Assembly: GCF_030053345.1 (NCBI RefSeq)
Contig: NZ_JASGBP010000001.1
Location: 868,001 to 932,000, forward strand
DNA: 64,000 nucleotides
Direction of reading: 5' to 3'
Origin: Flavobacterium sedimenticola
Lineage (GTDB): Bacteria > Bacteroidota > Bacteroidia > Flavobacteriales > Flavobacteriaceae
A program made the position numbers and the translations under genes. Shown piece after piece: positions 26,111 to 33,083 of this stretch; within the stretch, counting starts at the first letter, position 1, and each line of letters starts with the position of its first letter. Below the pieces are notes generated by a model. It searched no databases, was not told the DNA's origin, and was given only the letters and a program-made list of their open reading frames with translations.

Positions 26111-26134
26111 TTTTAAATTTAAAAATATATCCAT

Positions 26135-26165
26135 AAAACCTCTGCACAACCGCAGAGGTTTTTTT
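26135..26165 (+). terminator. Attenuator 1 terminator hairpin
   Basis: AAAACCTCTGC (26135-26145) pairs perfectly with GCAGAGGTTTT (26152-26162) around a six-base loop and runs into Ts. CCTCTGC at 26139-26145 can alternatively pair with GCAGAGG at 26089-26095 inside leader peptide 1, giving a 7-bp antiterminator. Confidence 0.85.
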
Positions 26166-26200
26166 ATTTAAAACAAATCAGAATTAAACAAAGTAAAACA

Positions 26201-26296
26201 ATGAAAGTAACAGGAAAAAATTTGATGATGAACCGCATGATGCACATGATGATGTGTTGTATTGGCGTGTCCTGTTACCAAAAGCGAAAGACGTAA
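26201..26296 (+). CDS. Leader peptide 2 of metY (Met/Cys-rich, 31 aa)
   Basis: A 31-codon frame with eight Met (1, 9, 10, 13, 14, 16, 17, 18) and three Cys (19, 20, 25); the core is MMNRMMHMMMCC. This density of two amino acids that end the pathway controlled downstream is not expected by chance. Right after the last Cys codon lies TTACCAAAAG (26275-26284), the exact complement of CTTTTGGTAA at 26324-26333, which is the 5' arm and loop of the second terminator. The stop codon is close enough that a terminating ribosome would cover this segment. It is separated from leader 1 by a complete terminator, so the two attenuators act in series. Confidence 0.75.
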   Translation: MKVTGKNLMMNRMMHMMMCCIGVSCYQKRKT

Positions 26297-26318
26297 TCGA
26301 AGTTTGTATATACTCTAG

Positions 26319-26355
26319 AAGTCCTTTTGGTAAGCCATCCAAAAGGACTTTTTTT
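26319..26355 (+). terminator. Attenuator 2 terminator hairpin
   Basis: AAGTCCTTTTGG (26319-26330) pairs perfectly with CCAAAAGGACTT (26339-26350), followed by a T-run to 26355. The competing antiterminator pairs 26275-26284 with 26324-26333 over ten perfect base pairs. The metY start codon is 64 bp downstream. Confidence 0.88.
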
Positions 26356-26377
26356 ATGCTAAACATCTAAAAACAAT

Positions 26378-26412
26378 AATCTTAATACTTAATACTAACA
26401 TCTTAATACTTT
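26378..26412. repeat. 7-bp tandem repeat array upstream of metY
   Basis: Five heptamers in phase: AATCTTA, ATACTTA, ATACTAA, CATCTTA and ATACTTT. They fill the space between attenuator 2 and the metY ATG at 26419. Confidence 0.65.
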
Positions 26413-26418
26413 ACAATC

Positions 26419-27711
26419 ATGAGCACACAAAAATTTGCTACCAATGCACTGCACGCAGGACACGACGTTACTAAAAACGCAGGAACCAGAGCCGTTCCGA
26501 TTTATCAAACCACTTCGTATGTATTTAACAATGCAGACCATGCCGCCAACTTGTTCGGTTTAGCCGAAGCCGGATTCATTTACACGCGTTTGAACAACCC
26601 AACCAACGACATTTTGGAACAACGCTTGGCCGCACTCGAAGGCGGTATCGGAGCGGTCGTTACCGCATCGGGCACTTCAGCCATCGCCACCACGTTGTTA
26701 GTTTTATTGAAAGCCGGTGATCACATCGTAGCTTCTAACAGCTTGTATGGCGGAACGTACAACTTGTTAAGCGTAACCTTACCCAGATTGGGCATCACAA
26801 CAACTTTCGTTGATCCGTCCAATCCGGAAAATTTTACCAAAGCAGCCCAAGAAAATACCCGAGCCTTCTTCGCCGAAAGCTTAGGAAATCCTAAATTGGA
26901 TGTGCTGGATTTGAAAGCCATTTCGGCAGCAGCCAAAGCCTTCAAAGTACCTTTTGTTGTCGATAATACAGTCGCTACGCCCTATCTTTTAAACCCGATT
27001 CAACACGGAGCCGACATCGTTATTCACTCACTGACCAAATACATTACCGGCAACGGAACGTCGCTTGGCGGTGTCATTATCGATGCCGGAAACTTCGATT
27101 GGAGCAATGGAAAATTCCCTGAATTTACTGAACCATCAGCCGGTTACCATGGTTTAAAATACTACGAAGCTTTAGGGGCAGCGTCATTTATCGCTAAAGT
27201 CAGAATCGAAGGATTACGCGATTTCGGAGCCGCTCTGAGTCCGTTCAATGCCTTCCAAACCATCCAAGGACTGGAAACACTGGAAGTCCGCATCAAAAAA
27301 CACAGCGAAAATGCGTTGGCTTTAGCCCAATGGTTGCAAGCACAGGAAGAAGTAGCTTGGGTAAATTATCCCGGCTTGGCATCTTCCAAGTACAAAGCGT
27401 TAGCTGAGGAATATTTGCCCGAAGGCCAAAGCGGTATTGTTACTTTCGGATTGAAAGGCGGTTTCGAGGCAGCGAAAAAAGTAGCCGATGAAACCAAATT
27501 GTTCTCGTTATTGGCGAACATTGGCGATACCAAATCGCTCATCATCCATCCGGCCAGTACAACCCACCAACAATTGTCTGACGCCGAACAAGAAACCACA
27601 GGAGTGACCAAAGACTTAATCCGTTTGTCGGTTGGTTTAGAAAATATCGACGATTTGAAAGCCGATTTAAAAGCAGCCTTTGTAAAAATTAAAACCCCGC
27701 AAACCGTATAA
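26419..27711 (+). CDS. metY: O-acetylhomoserine sulfhydrylase (aminocarboxypropyltransferase)
   Basis: 430 residues, PLP-dependent Cys/Met metabolism family. It makes homocysteine directly from O-acetylhomoserine and sulphide. The PLP lysine is in SLTKYITGNGTSLGG near residue 209. FATNALHAGHDVTKNAGTRA, VPIYQTTSYVFNNADHAANL, YTRLNNPTNDILEQRLAALE and SNSLYGGTYNLL are the family blocks. The length and the TGN(G)T insert favour MetY over MetB or MetC. It heads metY-osmC, followed by metX and hom, which provide its substrate. Control by two tandem Met/Cys attenuators upstream is inferred. Confidence 0.94.
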   Translation: MSTQKFATNALHAGHDVTKNAGTRAVPIYQTTSYVFNNADHAANLFGLAEAGFIYTRLNNPTNDILEQRLAALEGGIGAVVTASGTSAIATTLLVLLKAGDHIVASNSLYGGTYNLLSVTLPRLGITTTFVDPSNPENFTKAAQENTRAFFAESLGNPKLDVLDLKAISAAAKAFKVPFVVDNTVATPYLLNPIQHGADIVIHSLTKYITGNGTSLGGVIIDAGNFDWSNGKFPEFTEPSAGYHGLKYYEALGAASFIAKVRIEGLRDFGAALSPFNAFQTIQGLETLEVRIKKHSENALALAQWLQAQEEVAWVNYPGLASSKYKALAEEYLPEGQSGIVTFGLKGGFEAAKKVADETKLFSLLANIGDTKSLIIHPASTTHQQLSDAEQETTGVTKDLIRLSVGLENIDDLKADLKAAFVKIKTPQTV

Positions 27712-27712
27712 C

Positions 27713-28174
27713 ATGAGCACAAAAACCGTAAACGTAACCGGCTACGCCCAAAGCAACAACCAATTCGTAGTGAAGGCCCAAAACTTCGACATTCGAATTA
27801 GTAAAAATGACCAATTTCCTGAACTGGAAGGGCCAAGTCCGATAGAATACATTTTAGCCGGTTATGCCGGTTGCATCAATGCCGTCGGAAAGTTAGTCGC
27901 CAAAGAGCAAGGCATCGAGCTAAAATCACTTCAAGTAGAAATCTCCGGGACCCTCAGTTTAGACAAATACCAGGGAAAAATTAGCGAGGAAAGAGCCGGA
28001 TTTAAATCGATTGAAGTAACCGTAAAACCAACAGCTGACGCTACTTTGGACCAATTAAAAGATTGGTTAATCACCGTGGAAAACCGCTGTCCGGTTCAGG
28101 ACAATTTGATTAATCCAACACCGGTTTCTGTAGTGTTGGTTAAAGAATACGAAACAACAGCAACCCTGCTGTAA
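27713..28174 (+). CDS. OsmC family protein
   Basis: 153 residues, one OsmC domain. The two redox cysteines of the family are in LAGYAGCINAVGKLV near residue 50 and VENRCPVQDNL near residue 125. Members reduce organic hydroperoxides with thiols. The ATG is one base after the metY stop region, so it is in the methionine operon; thiol or persulphide chemistry linked to sulphide assimilation is a guess from this position. Confidence 0.85.
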   Translation: MSTKTVNVTGYAQSNNQFVVKAQNFDIRISKNDQFPELEGPSPIEYILAGYAGCINAVGKLVAKEQGIELKSLQVEISGTLSLDKYQGKISEERAGFKSIEVTVKPTADATLDQLKDWLITVENRCPVQDNLINPTPVSVVLVKEYETTATLL

Positions 28175-28205
28175 AACGAAAAGCCATTGGTTTTGTTTGT
28201 TTGTT

Positions 28206-28245
28206 AAGACTGTCTTCAAAATTGACGTTGAGGACAGTCTTTTAA
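28206..28245 (+). terminator. Hairpin between osmC and metX (weak terminator)
   Basis: AAGACTGTC (28206-28214) pairs with GACAGTCTT (28233-28241) around an 18-base loop, followed by only four Ts and then As. It may give partial termination before metX, 22 bp upstream of its ATG. Confidence 0.5.
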
Positions 28246-28267
28246 AAAACAGCTAAAAAAAGAGGAT

Positions 28268-29269
28268 ATGAAAAAATTAGAAAAAATAGACTTGTTTGAT
28301 TTTAGATTGGAAAACGGAAAACAACGACCTTATATTCCGCTGTTTTACCAAACTTTCGGGCAACCCATCGGTTCGGCCCCGACAGTAGTGGTCAATCACG
28401 CCCTGACCGGGAATTCCAATGTGTCCGGTGAAAACGGCTGGTGGAACGACGTAATAGGTGCCGAAAAAATCATCGACACAAATTACTTTACGGTAATCGC
28501 TTTCAACATTCCCGGAAACGGTTATGACGACAACTTCGGTAATTTGATTACCAATTACAAAGATTTTAGCATTCGCGACGTAGCCCGCATTTTTTGGGAA
28601 GGGTTATCCTTTCTTAAAATAAACGACGTTTTTGCGGTGATCGGCGGTAGTTTAGGTGGTGCCGTAGCCTGGGAAATGGCGGTTTTGAAACCCAATGCGG
28701 TTCATAATTTAATCCCAATTGCCACCGATTGGAAAGCGACCGATTGGGTGATTGCCAACGTGTTAATTCAAGACCAAATCCTCAACAATTCCGATGATCC
28801 GATTGCCGATGCGCGTTTGCACGCTATGTTGTTGTACCGAACACCACAGTCCGTAAACCAACGCTTTCAACGAAACAAGTTCCAAGATTCTTCGGTGTTT
28901 CAAATCGAAAACTGGCTGGCCAATCACGGCATCAAACTCAAAAACCGCTTTCGTTTATCGGCTTACAAATTGATGAACCATCTGCTCAAAACGAATGATA
29001 TTACCCGTGACAGAGGCAATTTTTTGACCGTGGTCAATGACATTCAGGGAAATATTCACGTAATCGCTGTAGATACCGATTACTTTTTTATTCCGGAGGA
29101 AAACCGTGAAACGGTTGAAAGCTTAAAGCCAATCAAGGAAAATGTGTTCTATCACGAAATCCAATCCATCCACGGACACGACGCTTTCTTAATCGAGTTC
29201 GAACAGTTAGCCCAAATATTAGCTCCTATTTTTAACAAACAAAAACAAAACCATTATGTCAGCGCTTAG
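28268..29269 (+). CDS. metX: Homoserine O-acetyltransferase (alpha/beta hydrolase fold)
   Basis: 333 residues. It activates homoserine for methionine synthesis. The nucleophile serine is in AVIGGSLGGAVAWEMAV near residue 123. The acid is in IAVDTDYFF near residue 266 and the histidine in IHGHDAFLIEF near residue 301. VVNHALTGNSN and NIPGNGYDDNFG replace the longer ALTG...GPG blocks of other MetX enzymes. It overlaps hom by 14 bases. Acyl donor specificity (acetyl or succinyl) was not tested; acetyl fits MetY downstream. Confidence 0.88.
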   Translation: MKKLEKIDLFDFRLENGKQRPYIPLFYQTFGQPIGSAPTVVVNHALTGNSNVSGENGWWNDVIGAEKIIDTNYFTVIAFNIPGNGYDDNFGNLITNYKDFSIRDVARIFWEGLSFLKINDVFAVIGGSLGGAVAWEMAVLKPNAVHNLIPIATDWKATDWVIANVLIQDQILNNSDDPIADARLHAMLLYRTPQSVNQRFQRNKFQDSSVFQIENWLANHGIKLKNRFRLSAYKLMNHLLKTNDITRDRGNFLTVVNDIQGNIHVIAVDTDYFFIPEENRETVESLKPIKENVFYHEIQSIHGHDAFLIEFEQLAQILAPIFNKQKQNHYVSA

Positions 29270-30359
29270 AATCAATATAGTTCTCTTCGGTATCGGAAAC
29301 GTCGGGAGTACTTTAATCAATCAGGTCATTGAGAGCCAAAAATTCTTCCTCGAAAAAAGAAACATCGACCTGAGATTTCCCATCATTACCAATTCGACTC
29401 TGGCTTTTTTTGAAAAAGACGGATTAAAAAACCAATGGGAAGCCAACTTTGCCCAATCGGCCATTCCGTTCCGCATCGAAGACATCATCGAATACGTTCA
29501 AGAACAACAATTGGAAAACCTGATAGCCGTTGACGCCACGGCCAGCGAGGAAATCATCAAAAATTACATTCCGCTAATCCAAAACGGGTTCAACATCGTG
29601 GCGGCCAATAAAAAAGCCAATACGTTGCATACCGACTTCTACAAAGAATTGCGAAGAAATCTCAAAAAGTTCGACAAGACTTTTCTCTACGAAACCAATG
29701 TAGGCGCCGGTTTGCCGGTGGTTCAAACCATCAACGATTTGTATTTTTCAGGCGAAGAAATCACCAAAATCCGTGGTGTATTCTCGGGTTCGTTGAGTTA
29801 CATTTTCAACCGATTTTCAGCAGAAGATTTAACGTTCTCTAAAATTTTACGCGATGCTGAAAAAAAGGGGTACACCGAACCCGATTCCCGTGATGACTTA
29901 TCCGGACATGACGTTGCCCGAAAGTTGTTAATACTGGCCCGAGAACTCGAACAGGAATTGGAGTTTTCCGATATCAAAATAGAATCCCTTTTGCTTCCCA
30001 ATCTGAATGAAAAAAACACCAAAGCCGAGTATGCCGTTAACAAACAGTTGTTCGACAAACCGTTTCAAATCGCCAAAATTACCCAAGCTGATAACCACGT
30101 GCTTCGGTATGTAGGCGAATTGGAGGTGAAGACCAAACAACTTAAAGTCAAACTGGTTTCGGTGCCCAAAAGTTCGGCACTCGGCCAACTCCAAGGTGCG
30201 GATAACTTGATTGAAATTTATACCCAATCCTATGGCGACATCCCAATCGTCATTCAAGGCGCCGGTGCGGGAAAACAAGTCACGGCACGCGGTGTTTTGA
30301 CCGATATTCTCAAAGTAGCCGAGAAAATCAAAATTCGGGAAGCGATTTGGCTTTCCTAA
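29256..30359 (+). CDS. hom: Homoserine dehydrogenase (monofunctional)
   Basis: 367 residues. It reduces aspartate semialdehyde to homoserine. The NAD(P) site is INIVLFGIGNVGSTLINQVI at residues 6-25. VAANKKANTLHTDFYKELRR, RGVFSGSLSYIFNRFS and GYTEPDSRDDLSGHDVARKL are the catalytic-domain blocks. There is no aspartokinase domain and no clear C-terminal ACT domain, so feedback by amino acids may be absent. It overlaps the end of metX, showing tight coupling of homoserine synthesis and acetylation. Confidence 0.93.
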   Translation: MSALRINIVLFGIGNVGSTLINQVIESQKFFLEKRNIDLRFPIITNSTLAFFEKDGLKNQWEANFAQSAIPFRIEDIIEYVQEQQLENLIAVDATASEEIIKNYIPLIQNGFNIVAANKKANTLHTDFYKELRRNLKKFDKTFLYETNVGAGLPVVQTINDLYFSGEEITKIRGVFSGSLSYIFNRFSAEDLTFSKILRDAEKKGYTEPDSRDDLSGHDVARKLLILARELEQELEFSDIKIESLLLPNLNEKNTKAEYAVNKQLFDKPFQIAKITQADNHVLRYVGELEVKTKQLKVKLVSVPKSSALGQLQGADNLIEIYTQSYGDIPIVIQGAGAGKQVTARGVLTDILKVAEKIKIREAIWLS

Positions 30360-30402
30360 AAAGGGTTATTGTTGTTTTAAAACTTAAATAAAAAGATACG
30401 CT

Positions 30403-31611
30403 ATGAAGCTGGAATATATTGCTTTGGCCATTCCGTTCTTTGTCTTTTTCATGCTGTTGGAATATTACATCAGTCGAAGAAAAAATAGAAAAACACATCA
30501 GTTTAACGAAAGCATAGCCAATCTCAATGTCGGAATTGTGGAACGGATATCCGATTTGCTGACCACCGGAACCTTCTTTTTTGTATTTACTTGGTTGCAT
30601 CAAAATTGGGCGGTCTTTACTATTGAGAGCAACTGGCTGACTTGGATTTTATTATTTCTGGCGACTGACTTGGTTTGGTACTGGTACCATCGCTTCGGTC
30701 ACGAAATCAACTTGTTTTGGGCTGCCCATATTGTTCACCATCAAAGTGATGATTTCAATTACACGGCAGCGGCCAGAATCACAGTTATCCAAGCGGTATT
30801 TCGCGGTTTGTTTTGGAGTATTTTGCCCATCATCGGTTTTCCGGCAGAAATGATTACCGTTTTATTGCTCATTCACGGAACGTATCCGTTCTTCACACAC
30901 ACGCAACTCGTTGGGAAGTTGGGTTGGCTCGAATACATTATCGTGACGCCCTCACACCATCGGGTGCACCACAGCAGCAATCCGGAATATTTGGATAAAA
31001 ACTATGGTGACATGCTGATTATTTGGGACAAAATCTTCGGGACTTTTGCCGAAGAAAAAGCCGAACCCCAATACGGTTTAACCAAATCACTGGGAAGTCA
31101 CAGTTTCCTTTGGCAACATTTTCACTATTTTCTTGAACTGATTGTTGCTGTTCGTTTGGCCAAAACTACTAAAGCCAAACTCAAAATCATTTTCGGAAGT
31201 CCGAATGATCATGACCCGAGAATCAGAACCCTTTTGGAGCGGAAATTGTCCCAAAAAGTAACCCATATTCAATACACCGAAAAACTCATCCGTGCGATAC
31301 AAATCAAGACCATTACTACAATTATTGTACTTTTTGGTACCATTTTATTTTCACACCATATCTCGCCGATTAATCTTTGGCTAATGACAACCTTTATCGT
31401 CTTGAGTGTAATCATTACCGGCGCCATGCTCGAACAGAAACGTTGGATTTTCCACCTTGAGTTTGCCCGATTCAGTATCCTCTGTTTTATTTTTAACGAA
31501 ACCGTAATGACCATTTATGTCACTGCACTAATACTGATGATATACACTTTAACCTTACTGTTTTACAAAACCATCCATACAACTTATCAGAGATTTTTAT
31601 TTTCCAACTAA
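30403..31611 (+). CDS. Fatty acid hydroxylase / sterol desaturase family membrane protein
   Basis: 402 residues, several membrane helices. The iron-binding histidine boxes are WYHRFGHEINLFWAAHIVHH near residue 97 and TPSHHRVHHSSNPEYLDKNY near residue 185; a third set lies at FTHTQLVG and SHSFLWQHFHYF. They match the di-iron hydroxylase superfamily, which acts on lipids in the inner membrane. The C-terminal ~110 residues add four hydrophobic segments. Substrate is unknown. It follows hom by 43 bp and ends at a terminator, so it may ride on the methionine operon or have its own promoter. Confidence 0.85.
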   Translation: MKLEYIALAIPFFVFFMLLEYYISRRKNRKTHQFNESIANLNVGIVERISDLLTTGTFFFVFTWLHQNWAVFTIESNWLTWILLFLATDLVWYWYHRFGHEINLFWAAHIVHHQSDDFNYTAAARITVIQAVFRGLFWSILPIIGFPAEMITVLLLIHGTYPFFTHTQLVGKLGWLEYIIVTPSHHRVHHSSNPEYLDKNYGDMLIIWDKIFGTFAEEKAEPQYGLTKSLGSHSFLWQHFHYFLELIVAVRLAKTTKAKLKIIFGSPNDHDPRIRTLLERKLSQKVTHIQYTEKLIRAIQIKTITTIIVLFGTILFSHHISPINLWLMTTFIVLSVIITGAMLEQKRWIFHLEFARFSILCFIFNETVMTIYVTALILMIYTLTLLFYKTIHTTYQRFLFSN

Positions 31612-31621
31612 CCTTTACCAC

Positions 31622-31660
31622 AAAAACCTACAGCACTACAACGTTGTAGGTTTTTATTTT
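31622..31660 (+). terminator. Intrinsic terminator after the desaturase-family gene
   Basis: AAAAACCTACA (31622-31632) pairs with TGTAGGTTTTT (31645-31655), ending in a T-rich tail. It isolates the metY-hom unit from the metH unit. Confidence 0.85.
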
Positions 31661-31670
31661 TTCAAAACCC

Positions 31671-31701
31671 TTGCAAATGTGAATTCTGTGTCCTTACTTT
31701 G
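31671..31701 (+). promoter_or_regulatory. Promoter of the metH riboswitch transcript
   Basis: TTG at 31671-31673, a 20-base spacer and TTACTTTG at 31694-31701 (one mismatch to TAnnTTTG). Initiation near 31707 lies just ahead of the SAM-I aptamer. Confidence 0.5.
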
Positions 31702-31724
31702 CACCGTTCATTAACATCATGTTT

Positions 31725-31822
31725 GTTATCACGAAAGCCGGAGGGAATAGACCCGATGAAAGCTTAGCAACCCTTTGCCAAAAGAAGGTGCTACATTCTA
31801 TCTCACTATGAGAAAAGATAAC
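31725..31822 (+). ncRNA. SAM-I (S-box) riboswitch upstream of metH
   Basis: The closing stem is GTTATC (31725-31730) with GATAAC (31817-31822). Between them come GGAGGGAATAGACCCGATGA, then AGCTTAGCAACCC and AAGGTGCTACATTC, the diagnostic SAM-I core with its kink-turn, the GCAACC segment and the GGTGCTA J3/4-P4 region. It should bind SAM and reduce methionine synthase expression. No clear terminator or start-codon sequestering stem follows within 60 bases, so the output step is not obvious. A dispersed repeat sits between the aptamer and the gene. Confidence 0.92.
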
Positions 31823-31865
31823 CCAGAGATATTCTATCTTACTTTCCTGATACTTTTATGATATT

Positions 31866-31891
31866 GTCACACTGAGCTTGTCGAAGTGTGA
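31866..31891. repeat. Small hairpin repeat (CTGAGCTTGTCGAAG type)
   Basis: TCACACT and AGTGTGA pair around GAGCTTGTCGA. The same CTGAGC(C/T)TGTCGAAG core recurs at 31955-31978 and, inverted, at 2509-2530. Confidence 0.6.
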
Positions 31892-32011
31892 GCGAATGGT
31901 TTGCGCATTGTTGCAATCCCTATTCCCGCTGTCCGCGTCAATCTTTATTGTTTTGTCATCCTGAGCCTGTCGAAGGACAAAACAATAAAGGATTTTGCTG
32001 CCATCGGGGCT
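31890..32011 (-). repeat. Dispersed palindromic element, copy D, between SAM-I riboswitch and metH
   Basis: Read on the minus strand it starts TAGCCCCGATGGCAGCAAAA, has the long hairpin TTTATTGTTTTGTC/GACAAAACAATAAA and ends AGCGGGAATAGGG. It continues to CATTCGCT, the tail shared with copies B and E. The loop carries a CTGAGCCTGTCGAAG insert, as in copy A. It lengthens the metH leader by about 120 bases. Confidence 0.75.
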
Positions 32012-32051
32012 AAAAAAGTAAAATGTATTGATTTTTTGGAGTCAGTAGTCT

Positions 32052-32087
32052 AACCGACAACCGACAACCAACAACCGAACAACTCAA
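32052..32087. repeat. 7-bp tandem repeat array upstream of metH
   Basis: AACCGAC, AACCGAC, AACCAAC, then AACCGAAC (one extra base) and AACTCAA, ending six bases before the start codon at 32094. Confidence 0.75.
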
Positions 32088-32093
32088 AATACT

Positions 32094-33083
32094 ATGTCAA
32101 AAATACAAGACGCCATCAAAGAAAGAATCCTCGTCCTCGACGGTGCGATGGGAACCATGTTACAGCGCAACAACTTCTCCGAAACCGATTTCCGTGGCGA
32201 GCGCTTTAAGGATTTTCCACATCCGTTAAAAGGCAACAACGATTTGTTGTCGATTACCCAACCCGAAGCGGTAAAACAAGTCCACCGCCTATATTTTCAA
32301 GCCGGCGCCGATATTGTAGAAACCAATACGTTTTCCGGAACCACCATCGGCATGGCCGATTACCACATGGAAGATTTGGTGTATGAGTTAAATTACCAAT
32401 CTGCCAAAATTGCCCGTGAAGTCGCTGACGAGTTCACCGACAGACCGCGTTTTGTAGCCGGTTCCATCGGACCAACGAATCGTACGGCTTCCATGTCGCC
32501 CGATGTAAACGATCCGGGTTTCCGCGCCGTCACTTTCGACGATTTGCGCATCGCCTACAAACAGCAAGTGGAAGCTTTAATTGATGGCGGTTGTGATGTA
32601 CTTTTGGTAGAAACCATTTTCGACACACTCAATGCCAAAGCGGCTTTGTTCGCCATCGAAGAAGTCAAAGAAGAAAGACATTTAGACATACCCGTAATGG
32701 TTTCCGGAACGATTACCGATGCTTCAGGAAGAACACTTTCCGGACAAACGGTTGAAGCTTTTTTGATATCCATTCAGCATATTCCGTTATTGTCCATTGG
32801 ATTCAACTGTGCTTTGGGTGCCGACCAGTTAAAACCGTATCTGAAAAGATTGGCGCAAAACACCTCTTTAAATATTTCGGCACATCCCAACGCCGGTTTA
32901 CCCAATGCGTTTGGGCAATACGACCAAACACCGGCCGAAATGCAAGCGTTGATTCGCGAGTATTTGCAGGATAACTTAGTGAACATCATTGGCGGTTGTT
33001 GCGGCACCACTCCGGAACACATCAAAGCCATCGCTGAGGTAGCGGCTCAATTCAAACCCAGAACAATTTTAGAAACGATATAA
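32094..33083 (+). CDS. metH: Methionine synthase, homocysteine-binding module (split MetH, N-terminal part)
   Basis: 329 residues, equal to the first domain of cobalamin-dependent MetH. It binds zinc and homocysteine. [20 protein letters not shown] is the start block, and the zinc cysteines are in [11 protein letters not shown] near residue 242 and in [20 protein letters not shown] near residue 301. Its stop codon overlaps the next ATG (TAATG), so the two chains are made together and presumably form one enzyme. Splitting here, rather than a frameshift, is the regular flavobacterial arrangement as I recall it. Confidence 0.92.
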   Translation: MSKIQDAIKERILVLDGAMGTMLQRNNFSETDFRGERFKDFPHPLKGNNDLLSITQPEAVKQVHRLYFQAGADIVETNTFSGTTIGMADYHMEDLVYELNYQSAKIAREVADEFTDRPRFVAGSIGPTNRTASMSPDVNDPGFRAVTFDDLRIAYKQQVEALIDGGCDVLLVETIFDTLNAKAALFAIEEVKEERHLDIPVMVSGTITDASGRTLSGQTVEAFLISIQHIPLLSIGFNCALGADQLKPYLKRLAQNTSLNISAHPNAGLPNAFGQYDQTPAEMQALIREYLQDNLVNIIGGCCGTTPEHIKAIAEVAAQFKPRTILETI

